Source: JAAYYY01 sp964579295 (lineage in GTDB: Bacteria; Chloroflexota; Anaerolineae; Promineifilales; Promineifilaceae). From it: a DNA stretch of 64,000 bases. The stretch's first letter is position 1, and every line of letters begins with the position of its first letter. The stretch lies in assembly GCA_964579295.1 (NCBI GenBank), contig CAZOGK010000009.1, positions 52,143 through 116,142 on the forward strand, read 5' to 3'. The position numbers were made by a program, and so were the translations under genes. The notes under the pieces are model-generated. The model searched no databases. It had not been told where the DNA came from and worked only from the letters and a program-made list of their open reading frames with translations. Shown here one piece after another: positions 6,943 through 14,644 of this stretch.

Positions 6943-9861
6943 ATGCCTATGCTACACATCCATCTCTTCGGCTATCTGCGTCTGCTTGTCGATGGCCAGC
7001 GCTACCGGTTCCAGGCACTGCCCAAAACCACTTCGCTGCTGGCCTACCTCCTATTACACCGCGACGAAGCCATCGCCCGTGACCACCTGGCCTATCTGCT
7101 CTGGGATGATGTGCCTGAAGCGGAAGCGCGCGCCAACCTGCGCCGGCATCTCCACGATCTCACCCGCGCGCTGCCTGACGATGCTGCCTGGCTATTGCGC
7201 GATGCCAGAAGTGTCCAGTGGAACCCGGCAGCGCCTGCCTGGCTGGACATTGCCGAGTTTGAGCGCCTCTGCCAGGATACCGGCCGCCTGACAGAGGCGA
7301 TCGCCCTCTACACCGGCGCTCTGCTGCCCGCGCTGTACGACGATTGGATCCTTCCCGAGCGCGAGCGGCTGCGTGCCCTCCACATCACAACGCTGGAGCG
7401 GCTCATCGCGCGCGAGCGGGAGCGCGGCGACCTGGTGCAGGCGATGGTCTTTGCCCGCCAGCTCCTCAGCCAGGACCCGTTGCGCGAAGACGTCGTCCGT
7501 GACTATATGCTGCTGCGCCACAACAGCGGCGACCGCGCCGGAGCGATGCAGCTCTACCAGCAATTTGCCTCCCGCCTGACCGAAGAGCTGGGCGTCTTGC
7601 CCATGCCGGAAACCACAGCCCTCTACGAGCAGGTTGCCAGCAGCCAGGTACAGGCTCCATCGCCGCTTCCTCCTCCCTCTCTTACCCTCGGCCCACCCGC
7701 GGCGCCGCCGCCGCAAAACCTCCCGGCGCGCCTCACCAGCTTTGTCGGCCGCCGCCAGGAGCTGGACGACGTCTGCCGCCTCATCGGTTCTCCCGGCGTC
7801 CCCACGCGCCTGCTGACCATCACGGGCCCGGGCGGTACGGGTAAGACGCGCCTTGCCCTGGAAGCCGCCGCCTGGCTGCTGGCGCACCGGCCCGAGCAGT
7901 TCCCCGGCGGACTCTACTTCGTCGGCCTCTCTGCCATCACCACGCCCGACCGTGTTTCCGCCGCTATCGCCGAAGCGCTCGGTATTCGCGGCGGCCCTAA
8001 CCTGGCACCCCTCGACGCCGTCAAGAGCGCCCTGCGCGACCGCCAGATGCTCCTGCTGCTTGACAACTTCGAACATCTGCTCGACGCGGCGCCGCTGCTC
8101 GTAGAACTCCTGACTGCCGCGCCCCGGTTGCGGCTGCTGGTCACCAGCCAGGCTGTCCTGCATCTCTACGGCGAGCAGGAGTATCCTCTGCCGCCGCTAC
8201 CACTGCCGGACCTCGCCCACCTGCCCCCGCCCGAAGAGCTGCTCAGCTATGCCGCCATTCGCCTCTTCGTCGAGCGCGTTCAGGCGGTACAGCCCCACTT
8301 CCGCCTGACCGAGGATAACGCCGGCGCAGTCGCCGAGATCTGCCACTGCCTCGACGGCATGCCGCTGGCGCTGGAGCTGGCTGCCGCACGCAGTAAGCTC
8401 TTCAGCCCGGCTGCCCTGCTTGGCCAGCTCCGCCAGCGGCTTCGCTTCCTCAGTGGGCAGGCGCGAAACTTGCCGGCCCGCCACCAGACCCTGCGGGCTA
8501 CGATTGACTGGAGCTACCAGCTACTGGCTCCAGAGGAACAGACGGTGTTTGCCGCTGCTGCCCTTTTTGCCGCTTCGTTCAGTCTCAGCGCCGCCCAGGC
8601 ATTGTTTAGCGAATCAGTGGAAACGGACCCTGCCGCGCTCCCCCCTCTTGACGTGACCGGCCAGCTCCTTTCTCTGGTGGACAAAAACATACTGCGCGCC
8701 CTTCCGGCTATCGGAGACGAAGAACCGCGCTTCCGCATGCTGCAGACCCTGCGTGAATATGGCCTGGAGAAGTTTGCCCCGATGGAAGCGGCTCCTACGC
8801 TCCATCGCCGTTATGCAGCCTACTATGTCCAGCTTGCCGAGCAGGGAAAAGAAGGCATACGCGGGCCGCAGCAGTCTGCCTGGATGCAATGCCTGCGCCA
8901 GGAAGACGACAATCTCACCGCAGCGCTCGAGTGGCTGGGGGCCGCGGACACGCCTGAGAGCGACATCCTGCTCGCTCGCCTCCTGACCGCCATCCCCCGC
9001 TTCTGGATCTTACAGGGACGCAGCCGAGAGCTGCGCCTCTGGTTGGATCGGGCAGCCGCCTCGCTCGATCACCTGCCGCCGCCCCTGCAGGTAGGCCTGC
9101 TCAACGAGCTGGGCAACGTTGCCGTGATCCAGGGTGACTATGCTGCGGCTGAACGCTGTCACGAGCAGGCGCTGGTGCTGGCCCGCACCGTGGGCGACGA
9201 CCATCTGATTGCCCATACACTTCATTTTCTCGCCTCGGCTGCCGGCCGGCAGGGCCACTACGCCGCTGCTAAGCCCCTCTTCCAGGAAAGCCTGGCGGCC
9301 TACCGGCAGCTCTCCCAGATCGTTCCCGCGCAGATTGCCGCTTTGCTCAACAATCTGGCAATCGTTCACAAGCGGCTGGGCGAGCACGACGAGGCGCTGG
9401 CCCGCCTCGAAGAAGCCGTTGGCGTCATGCGGGCCAGCGGCGACCGCCTTGTCCTGCCTTCCTCCCTCTCGAACATCGGCAATCTCCTCATTCTCCAGCA
9501 GAAGCCAGAAGCCGCCGTCGCCTACCTGCGCGAGGCGCTGGCGCTACGCCAGGAGCTGCAGGACCGGCAGGGCCTGCTCTACTCCGTCAATCAGATTGCC
9601 GCCCTGGCCGTGGCGCTCGGTAGATATCGACAGGCGGCTACCCTCTATGCTGCCGCCGACTCCCTGCAAGAAGCCATGGCCATCTCTCGCACGCCCGATG
9701 ACCAGGCCGACCGCGACCGCGACCTGAACACCATCCGGCGTTTCCTCACCGGGGAGGAGCTTGCCGCCCGGCAGGCCGCCGGCGGCCGCTTTACCATCGA
9801 AGCTGCCACCCGCTATGCCCTGGCTGAAGTGATTGGCCCCGCGCCGTCGCCGCCCAGCTAG
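6943..9861 (+). CDS. SARP-type transcriptional regulator: BTAD + NB-ARC ATPase + TPR
   Basis: The 972-residue multidomain regulator begins with an OmpR-like winged helix (LHIHLFGYLRLLVDGQ, about 1-95), followed by a bacterial transcriptional activation domain (about 100-250, RERLRALHITTLERL and ELGVLPMPETTALYEQV). A proline-rich linker follows, then an NB-ARC/STAND ATPase with Walker A GPGGTGKT and Walker B LLLLDNFEH, and finally several TPR repeats (about 690-930). STAND regulators of this type oligomerise on ATP and inducer binding. The ATG at 6943 (or 6949) fits the domain start; the frame extends upstream without a ribosome site. Targets are unknown; the divergent metalloprotease gene is a candidate. 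Confidence 0.85.
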   Translation: MPMLHIHLFGYLRLLVDGQRYRFQALPKTTSLLAYLLLHRDEAIARDHLAYLLWDDVPEAEARANLRRHLHDLTRALPDDAAWLLRDARSVQWNPAAPAWLDIAEFERLCQDTGRLTEAIALYTGALLPALYDDWILPERERLRALHITTLERLIARERERGDLVQAMVFARQLLSQDPLREDVVRDYMLLRHNSGDRAGAMQLYQQFASRLTEELGVLPMPETTALYEQVASSQVQAPSPLPPPSLTLGPPAAPPPQNLPARLTSFVGRRQELDDVCRLIGSPGVPTRLLTITGPGGTGKTRLALEAAAWLLAHRPEQFPGGLYFVGLSAITTPDRVSAAIAEALGIRGGPNLAPLDAVKSALRDRQMLLLLDNFEHLLDAAPLLVELLTAAPRLRLLVTSQAVLHLYGEQEYPLPPLPLPDLAHLPPPEELLSYAAIRLFVERVQAVQPHFRLTEDNAGAVAEICHCLDGMPLALELAAARSKLFSPAALLGQLRQRLRFLSGQARNLPARHQTLRATIDWSYQLLAPEEQTVFAAAALFAASFSLSAAQALFSESVETDPAALPPLDVTGQLLSLVDKNILRALPAIGDEEPRFRMLQTLREYGLEKFAPMEAAPTLHRRYAAYYVQLAEQGKEGIRGPQQSAWMQCLRQEDDNLTAALEWLGAADTPESDILLARLLTAIPRFWILQGRSRELRLWLDRAAASLDHLPPPLQVGLLNELGNVAVIQGDYAAAERCHEQALVLARTVGDDHLIAHTLHFLASAAGRQGHYAAAKPLFQESLAAYRQLSQIVPAQIAALLNNLAIVHKRLGEHDEALARLEEAVGVMRASGDRLVLPSSLSNIGNLLILQQKPEAAVAYLREALALRQELQDRQGLLYSVNQIAALAVALGRYRQAATLYAAADSLQEAMAISRTPDDQADRDRDLNTIRRFLTGEELAARQAAGGRFTIEAATRYALAEVIGPAPSPPS

Positions 9862-10049
9862 CTGCGCCCGGCACCCTCTTTTCCCCACCATTGTTCCGCT
9901 CCCTAAAATCGGACGCTGCCCGGACGCCCTTCGGACGCCTCTATCCTATGCTGTCCCCAGTTGCCAGCCCCGCTCTGGTCACTGCGGCGGCCCGGCGAGC
10001 CCCGGGCCAGCAGGCGCCGCCGCCAAATCCTTGCCAGGAGAACGTATCG

Positions 10050-11378
10050 ATGAACCGTAGATTCGTACCGGCTCTTCTCTTCCTGTTTGCCTTACTTATC
10101 ACTTTTGGGCTGCGCCATCCTGTCTTCGCGCGCGCTGCCGGGGAGGCGGGTGACCAGATCGGGCAGCCCCAGTCCCCGGCCAGCAGCCCGTTTGAAATCA
10201 TTACCGTCGACAGCCAGGGTGACGTCGGCAGCCACCTCTCCATCGCCTACAACGCATTGAAGATCCCGTATATTGCTTACTACGATGCGATCCCAGGCGA
10301 CCTGAAGATCGCCCACCAGGCGCCTGGCAATTGCGGCCCCGGCAATAGCTGGACCTGCTCGATTCTCGACAGCAGCTCGAGTCCGCACGTCGGCCAGTAC
10401 GTGTCGCTCGCCTTTCGCCTCGACGGCGGCTACGGTGTGGCCTACTACGACGCCTCCAATGGGCTGAACCGCTTTACTAGCCCGGCCGCCGGCCTCCATG
10501 GCGAAATCATCGAGCACGTTCCCAACATGCCCGGCGGTACCTGGAACGCCCTGCTCTATGATAAGGCCGGCGCGCCTCACGTCGCCTACGTACGCACCGC
10601 GTCTGGTGCGCCTGCCCTGGCGCATGCCCAACGGACCGGCTCCGGCGGCAGCTGTTCGCCGGCCTGGAACTGCCAGAGCTACGTAGTCATGCAGAGCGCT
10701 ATTTCCTCCGACTACCACGCAATCTCGGGCATGGGCATCGCCTTCCAGGGAACCGGACCGAACCTGGCGTTCGCGCGCAGCGTCGCATCTTCTGGCAACT
10801 GCGGCAGTACCTGGCTTTGCAGCCTGATTGACTTCGTACCGGCAACCAGCACCGCCATTGTCATGGCCCGCTGCGGGCTATTGAGCTGCAGCACATTGAC
10901 GCAGATTGCCTACTACGATGCCAACGCCGGGCTGCTCAAGCTGGCTACCAACGTCGGCGACAGTCAGGGCAACTGCACCATCAACAGCGACTGGAACTGC
11001 TGGGTTATCGACAATGTGGGGAAGGCAGGCGCTTATAACACAATCGGCCTTTCTATCGTCATCGATGACGCCACGCCCTACATCATCTATCAGGACCATA
11101 ACGACCAAGCCAATAGCATCGTCAAGATGGCATACCCGCTGGTTGGGGGTGGTTGCGGACCCGGCGGCAATTGGCGCTGCACGGCCATCGACGATGGCTC
11201 CCGCGACTCCGGTTTCGTCAGCGTCGGTCGGGCCCTCGACGCCACCGTCGTCGACGGCCGCCTTCATGTTGCCTACTACGAGGCCAACCACGGCGACTTG
11301 CTCCTGGCCTACGAGCCGGCGCCAGCACCGCCGCCCCCGGTCGTCTACAACATCTTTCTACCATTTCTCGATCGCTAG
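10050..11378 (+). CDS. Exported beta-propeller-like repeat protein with C-terminal 'FLPFLDR' tail
   Basis: The 442-residue protein starts at ATG 10050 behind CAGGAGAAC, with a signal peptide (MNRRFVPALLFLFALLITFG). It contains several blade-like repeats built on AYYDA-x-GDLKLA (IAYYDAIPGDLKIA, VAYYDASNGLNRF, IAYYDANAGLLKLA, VAYYEANHGDLLLA) interspersed with Cys pairs (GPGNSWTCSILD, GSTWLCSLID, NSDWNCWVID, GNWRCTAIDD). It ends in PPPPVVYNIFLPFLDR, a tail shared with two other exported proteins here. It is probably a secreted or surface propeller of unknown function. Confidence 0.75.
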   Translation: MNRRFVPALLFLFALLITFGLRHPVFARAAGEAGDQIGQPQSPASSPFEIITVDSQGDVGSHLSIAYNALKIPYIAYYDAIPGDLKIAHQAPGNCGPGNSWTCSILDSSSSPHVGQYVSLAFRLDGGYGVAYYDASNGLNRFTSPAAGLHGEIIEHVPNMPGGTWNALLYDKAGAPHVAYVRTASGAPALAHAQRTGSGGSCSPAWNCQSYVVMQSAISSDYHAISGMGIAFQGTGPNLAFARSVASSGNCGSTWLCSLIDFVPATSTAIVMARCGLLSCSTLTQIAYYDANAGLLKLATNVGDSQGNCTINSDWNCWVIDNVGKAGAYNTIGLSIVIDDATPYIIYQDHNDQANSIVKMAYPLVGGGCGPGGNWRCTAIDDGSRDSGFVSVGRALDATVVDGRLHVAYYEANHGDLLLAYEPAPAPPPPVVYNIFLPFLDR

Positions 11379-11463
11379 AAGTAGATTGCAGGTGACCGGC
11401 ACTTTACGCCCGGTGGTCGTTACCGGCAGTTCTCGTCTCTTTCTACCGATGGTGATTAAATAA
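11379..11463 (+). other. Orphan exported-protein tail in another reading frame
   Basis: Directly after the stop at 11378, a different frame encodes VVVTGSSRLFLPMVIK followed by TAA at 11461-11463. This matches the C-terminal tail type of the exported proteins in this window. It is probably a remnant of an older gene end, or an alternative end reached by frameshift. Confidence 0.35.
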
Positions 11464-11527
11464 TGCGGCTCCGGTATCCAGCCCGTGTCAACCACCCACA
11501 TCATTTTTTTCTGGAGGTAATCCGTTC

Positions 11528-12742
11528 ATGCGTCTCCCGCGTCTTATCCTGCTCTTCGGTCTGTTCGCACTCAGCCTCTTTGCCATCGCCGCCCGGCTGG
11601 CCCATGCGGCGCCAGCTGCTCCCACCGCCACCATTGGCTCTGGCACCGCGCTTAGCTGCCAGAGCGACGCTGCCAAGAATGCCTTCAGCGCCGCCGTTGA
11701 CGCCGGCGGGACCATCGACTTCAACTGTGGCCCTGGCGCCGTGACGATTGAAGTCAACACGAGCATCGCCCATCTGCCGGTTACGGTAAATGGTGATAAC
11801 CGCATCATCCTTAGCGGCGAAGACCTGCGCCAGATTTTCTATGTCATGGGCACCGGCCACCTGACCCTCAACGACATCATTCTCAGCGATGGCGACGCCA
11901 GCCAGGGCGGCGCTATCTACGTCGAGCAGGACGCTGCCGTGACCCTCAATCGCAGCTACGTCAACAGCAGCCGCGCCACCAGCTCCGGCGGCGCCATCTA
12001 CAACCGTGGTACACTGACCATCAACGACAGTACCCTCGGCAGCAACATTGCCACCATTACCGGCGGCGGCATCTTCAACAATGGCGGCACGGTGACAATT
12101 CGCCGCAGCTACCTCGTCAGCAACCAGGCAGCCAGCGGCGGCGGCGTCTACACCGCCAATGGCCAGCTCACGGTAGACAGCTCCGCTGTCCGTAGTAGCT
12201 TCATCAGCAACGAGGGCGGCGGCATCTTCGCCGCCGGCCCGACGACAATCACCAACAGCACCTTCTCCAACAACCGCGCCATCCAGGGCGGCGCGCTTTT
12301 CCTCGTCGCCAACGCCACCATCCTCAACAGCACCTTCAACGAAAATCGCGCCAACACGGCCGGCGCTATCTGGCGTGCGGCCTCGTCCAGTTCGACCATC
12401 AAGAATAGTATTGTCGCCGGCAGCCTCGACAGCAACGGTAACTCGCCAAGCCTCAACTGCGACGGCCAACCCCTTACCTCGCAGGGGCGTAATGTCATTA
12501 GCGACGGCAGCTGCATCCCCGATTCCCCCGGCGACCGCCGCAATACGGATCCGCAGCTCGGCGTCTGGTTCGGCTCCCCCATCCGCGCCTACGTCCCGCA
12601 GAGCGGCAGCCCCGCCATCGACTACGGCCTCGACTGTCCTGCTACCGACCAGCGCGGCTTCCCCCGCCCCCTCGGCGCTGCCTGCGACTCCGGCAGCATT
12701 GAAGTCGGCGGCGTCGTCTACATCCCGATGGTCCGCCGCTAA
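11528..12742 (+). CDS. Secreted parallel beta-helix protein, 'choice-of-anchor Q' type
   Basis: The 404-residue protein has a signal peptide (LFGLFALSLFAIAARLAHA) and a GGAGG ribosome site before the ATG. It contains repeated right-handed beta-helix rungs with the polymorphic-outer-membrane-like motif GGAIYN/GGGIFN: SQGGAIYVEQDA, SSGGAIYNRGT, TGGGIFNNGGT, SGGGVYTANGQ, EGGGIFAAGPT, QGGALFLVAN. Near the end DYGLDCPATDQRGFPRP and CDSGSIEV form the common choice-of-anchor Q block. The last residues VVYIPMVRR are the short Chloroflexota-type tail. Likely a surface adhesin or carbohydrate-binding scaffold. Confidence 0.85.
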   Translation: MRLPRLILLFGLFALSLFAIAARLAHAAPAAPTATIGSGTALSCQSDAAKNAFSAAVDAGGTIDFNCGPGAVTIEVNTSIAHLPVTVNGDNRIILSGEDLRQIFYVMGTGHLTLNDIILSDGDASQGGAIYVEQDAAVTLNRSYVNSSRATSSGGAIYNRGTLTINDSTLGSNIATITGGGIFNNGGTVTIRRSYLVSNQAASGGGVYTANGQLTVDSSAVRSSFISNEGGGIFAAGPTTITNSTFSNNRAIQGGALFLVANATILNSTFNENRANTAGAIWRAASSSSTIKNSIVAGSLDSNGNSPSLNCDGQPLTSQGRNVISDGSCIPDSPGDRRNTDPQLGVWFGSPIRAYVPQSGSPAIDYGLDCPATDQRGFPRPLGAACDSGSIEVGGVVYIPMVRR

Positions 12743-12768
12743 GTCGCCAGCTCACCTTTCCCCGTTGG

Positions 12769-12799
12769 CTGCAGCCTAGGGCCGGGTCCTGGGCTGCAG
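12769..12799 (+). terminator. 12-bp hairpin after the beta-helix gene
   Basis: CTGCAGCCTAGG (12769-12780) pairs with CCTGGGCTGCAG (12788-12799), with one G-T wobble and a 7-base loop. There is no T-run, so it may act as a transcript stabiliser or Rho-assisted end rather than a classical terminator. Confidence 0.35.
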
Positions 12800-12815
12800 T
12801 CACTGGCCTCCATCC

Positions 12816-13253
12816 ATGAATCTCCATGCCATCGCCCTCGTTCAGGATAGCCTGGAGCTGCTGCTGCAGGAAGAGGAGACCGTTGTCGCGCTCTTCCATG
12901 ACCGGCTCGCCGCCCTCGATCCGGCCCTGCGCGCCCGCTTCACTAGCGGCGCCGCCGGCGATGGCCACGACTTCCTCGCCGCGCTCAGCCTCGGCGTGCG
13001 TGGCCTTGCTGGCCCCCAGACGGTCATTCCGGCCATCAAGTCCATCGGTCGCGCCCACGCCCTCCAGGGCATTCAGTGTCACCACTACCAGCTCATCGGC
13101 GAGGCGATGCTCTGGGCCGTCGCCCAGCTCCAGGGAGATGCCTTTGACGGCCCGGTTGCCGCCGCCTGGGCCGAGGCCTTCTACCTTCTCGCCGGCCTCA
13201 TGAAAGAAGCCGCCTGCGAGCTGCCCGGCGCCAGCGGAAACGGTGACAGATAG
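12816..13253 (+). CDS. Single-domain bacterial globin (Vgb/flavohemoglobin-domain type)
   Basis: The 145-residue protein aligns by eye with Vitreoscilla hemoglobin: helix B/C FHDRLAALDPALRARF (the CD1 Phe is the final F), helix F AIKSIGRAHALQG with the proximal heme His, then HHYQLIGEAMLWAV and AAWAEAFYLLAGLM. No FAD/NAD reductase domain follows. The family's Tyr at position B10 (FYKNL in Vgb) is His here (FHDRL), which could change O2 or NO affinity. A role in NO detoxification or oxygen handling is inferred. The gene is followed by the DUF411 gene in the same orientation. Confidence 0.7.
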   Translation: MNLHAIALVQDSLELLLQEEETVVALFHDRLAALDPALRARFTSGAAGDGHDFLAALSLGVRGLAGPQTVIPAIKSIGRAHALQGIQCHHYQLIGEAMLWAVAQLQGDAFDGPVAAAWAEAFYLLAGLMKEAACELPGASGNGDR

Positions 13254-13334
13254 CAGCCCTGTCATAGGCCATTCGGCGCTCCCCACCGCCTTCGGCCGGC
13301 CCTACAATGCAGGCGTACGTGATAGGAGGCATCT

Positions 13335-13826
13335 GTGAACAACAACATACGATTCGTCGCGCTCCTGTTGGGCCTGCTGCTCTTCGCCGCCTGCGCGCCC
13401 GCCGCGCCGCCTGAAGCTGCCAGCCAGCCTGAAGCTGAGGATGACCCCGTCGAAATCCTCGTCTACTCCAGCCCCACCTGAGGCTGCTGTGGCGACTGGA
13501 TCGCCTACCTGCGGGACAACGGCTACGTCGTGCGCACCGAAAACGTGCAGAACCTGCACCCGGTGAAGCAGCAGTACAACGTCCCGCTTCCGCTCCAGTC
13601 CTGCCACACGGCCATCGTGGATGGCTACGTTGTCGAAGGACATGTCCCTATTGATTCCATAGAGCGGCTGTTGGCCGAACGGCCGGACATTACCGGCATC
13701 GCCGTACCCGGCATGCCCATCGGCTCGCCCGGTATGGAAGTCGACGGCGTCGAGCCCGAACCGTTCGACGTCTTCGCTTTCGACGCCAAAGGCAACGCCG
13801 AGATCTTCGCCAGCTACGGCAACTGA
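13335..13826 (+). CDS. DUF411 lipoprotein with in-frame TGA at the active-site Cys: candidate selenoprotein
   Basis: Reading the in-frame TGA (13479-13481, codon 49) as selenocysteine gives a 163-residue protein colinear with DUF411 metal-binding proteins. It has a lipoprotein-like signal ending FAAC (Cys20), then ILVYSSPT-U-GCCGDWIAYLRDNGY where the family has SPTCGCC, SCHTAIVDGYVVEGHVP, and GIAVPGMPIGSPGME. GTG 13335 follows TAGGAGG; a TACAAT box lies at 13303-13308. The frame stays intact for 115 codons beyond the TGA with normal codon use. DUF411 proteins are thioredoxin-like and linked to copper or periplasmic redox. The alternative is a point nonsense mutation or sequencing error. Confidence 0.7.
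13484..13514 (+). promoter_or_regulatory. SECIS-like hairpin just after the TGA codon
   Basis: Three bases after the TGA, CTGC pairs with GCGG (one G-U), then GT with AC, then GGCGA (13491-13495) with TCGCC (13501-13505) around the loop CTGGA. The loop starts about 15 bases after the TGA and contains GG. Bacterial SECIS elements sit in this place, usually with G in the first two loop positions; that detail is not met here. Confidence 0.45.
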
Positions 13827-13976
13827 CGAGCCCCTTCCTTCATCGCCTCCGGGCCGGCGCCTCAGGATGAGCAAATCCGCCTAAGGTGCCGGCCTCTTCT
13901 CCGCCTTCTGGACGACCCCTGCGCCCGGTTCTGGCGTTATACTGGTTGCTATCACCCCAGTAAAGAGGAGACCGCC

Positions 13977-14435
13977 ATGAGCAGGATCGTTGTCGAAGCC
14001 TCTGATGTTATTCAGGCGCCCGCCGCAGAGATCTACCGCATTCTCGCCGACTATCACGAAGCACATCCCGCCATCCTGCCGCAAGCCTATTTTCGCGAGC
14101 TGGTTGTGGAAGAGGGCGGGCGCGGTGCCGGCACAGTCATCCGCGTTCGCATGGAAGTGCTTGGCCGCGAACAGCGCTATCGCCTCCATGTCAGCGAGCC
14201 CGAGCCGGGCCGGATGCTGATGGAGCGCGACCCCGACCTCGACCTGACCACCACCTTTACCGTGGCCCCCCTCAACGGCGGCAGCCGCTCCCTCGTGACC
14301 ATCGCCACCGAGTCCCGTCCCAGCCCAGGCCTGCGCGGCCTCCTCGAGCGACTGGTCAACCCGACCATAACCCGCCGCATCTACGGGCAGGAGCTGAAGA
14401 ATCTGGGCGAGTATATATTGCAGCGTACGGGTTAG
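13977..14435 (+). CDS. SRPBCC (START/Bet v1-like) ligand-binding protein
   Basis: The 152-residue protein begins VVEASDVIQAPAAEIYRILADY, the first strand and helix of polyketide-cyclase/START-like proteins. It continues with alternating beta strands (GTVIRVRMEVLG, YRLHVSEPEPGRMLME, TTFTVAPLNGGSRSLVTIAT) and closes with a long C-terminal helix (ITRRIYGQELKNLGEYIL). AGAGGAG precedes the ATG, and a TATACT box lies at 13938-13943. These proteins form a hydrophobic cavity; the ligand is unknown. It is probably monocistronic, ahead of the LacI operon. Confidence 0.8.
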   Translation: MSRIVVEASDVIQAPAAEIYRILADYHEAHPAILPQAYFRELVVEEGGRGAGTVIRVRMEVLGREQRYRLHVSEPEPGRMLMERDPDLDLTTTFTVAPLNGGSRSLVTIATESRPSPGLRGLLERLVNPTITRRIYGQELKNLGEYILQRTG

Positions 14436-14525
14436 TCTGCTGCTTTAGGGTCGGACGGTTCCGGCATCCAGATCATAATCACGGAGGGCCGCAGGGTCTC
14501 GCTACTCTGTGCTGGCTACGTGACA

Positions 14526-14555
14526 TTGACATTCCCCCCTCACTTGGTTTATCAT
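14526..14555 (+). promoter_or_regulatory. Promoter of the lacI/sugar operon
   Basis: TTGACA (14526-14531, consensus) and TATCAT (14550-14555, one mismatch) are separated by 18 bases. The predicted transcription start (about 14562-14565) falls at the edge of the operator palindrome. Confidence 0.7.
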
Positions 14556-14562
14556 GAACTAA

Positions 14563-14580
14563 ATCCAAAACGTTTTGGAT
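14563..14580. promoter_or_regulatory. LacI-family operator
   Basis: ATCCAAAACGTTTTGGAT is a perfect 18-bp palindrome with the central CG typical of LacI/GalR-family operators. It sits at the predicted transcription start and 65 bases upstream of the lacI ATG, the classical position for steric repression and autoregulation. Confidence 0.8.
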
Positions 14581-14644
14581 ACGGCCGGGTGCCCGCCTGG
14601 TTGTCTGCACGCACTCGCCCGTACTTACCGCGCCCGAGGAGTCC

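Noticed and set aside
13479..13481. Simple pseudogene explanation of the DUF411 TGA
   Set aside because: Not excluded, but less likely: the stop falls exactly on the catalytic Cys, there is no second lesion, and downstream codon use is normal.
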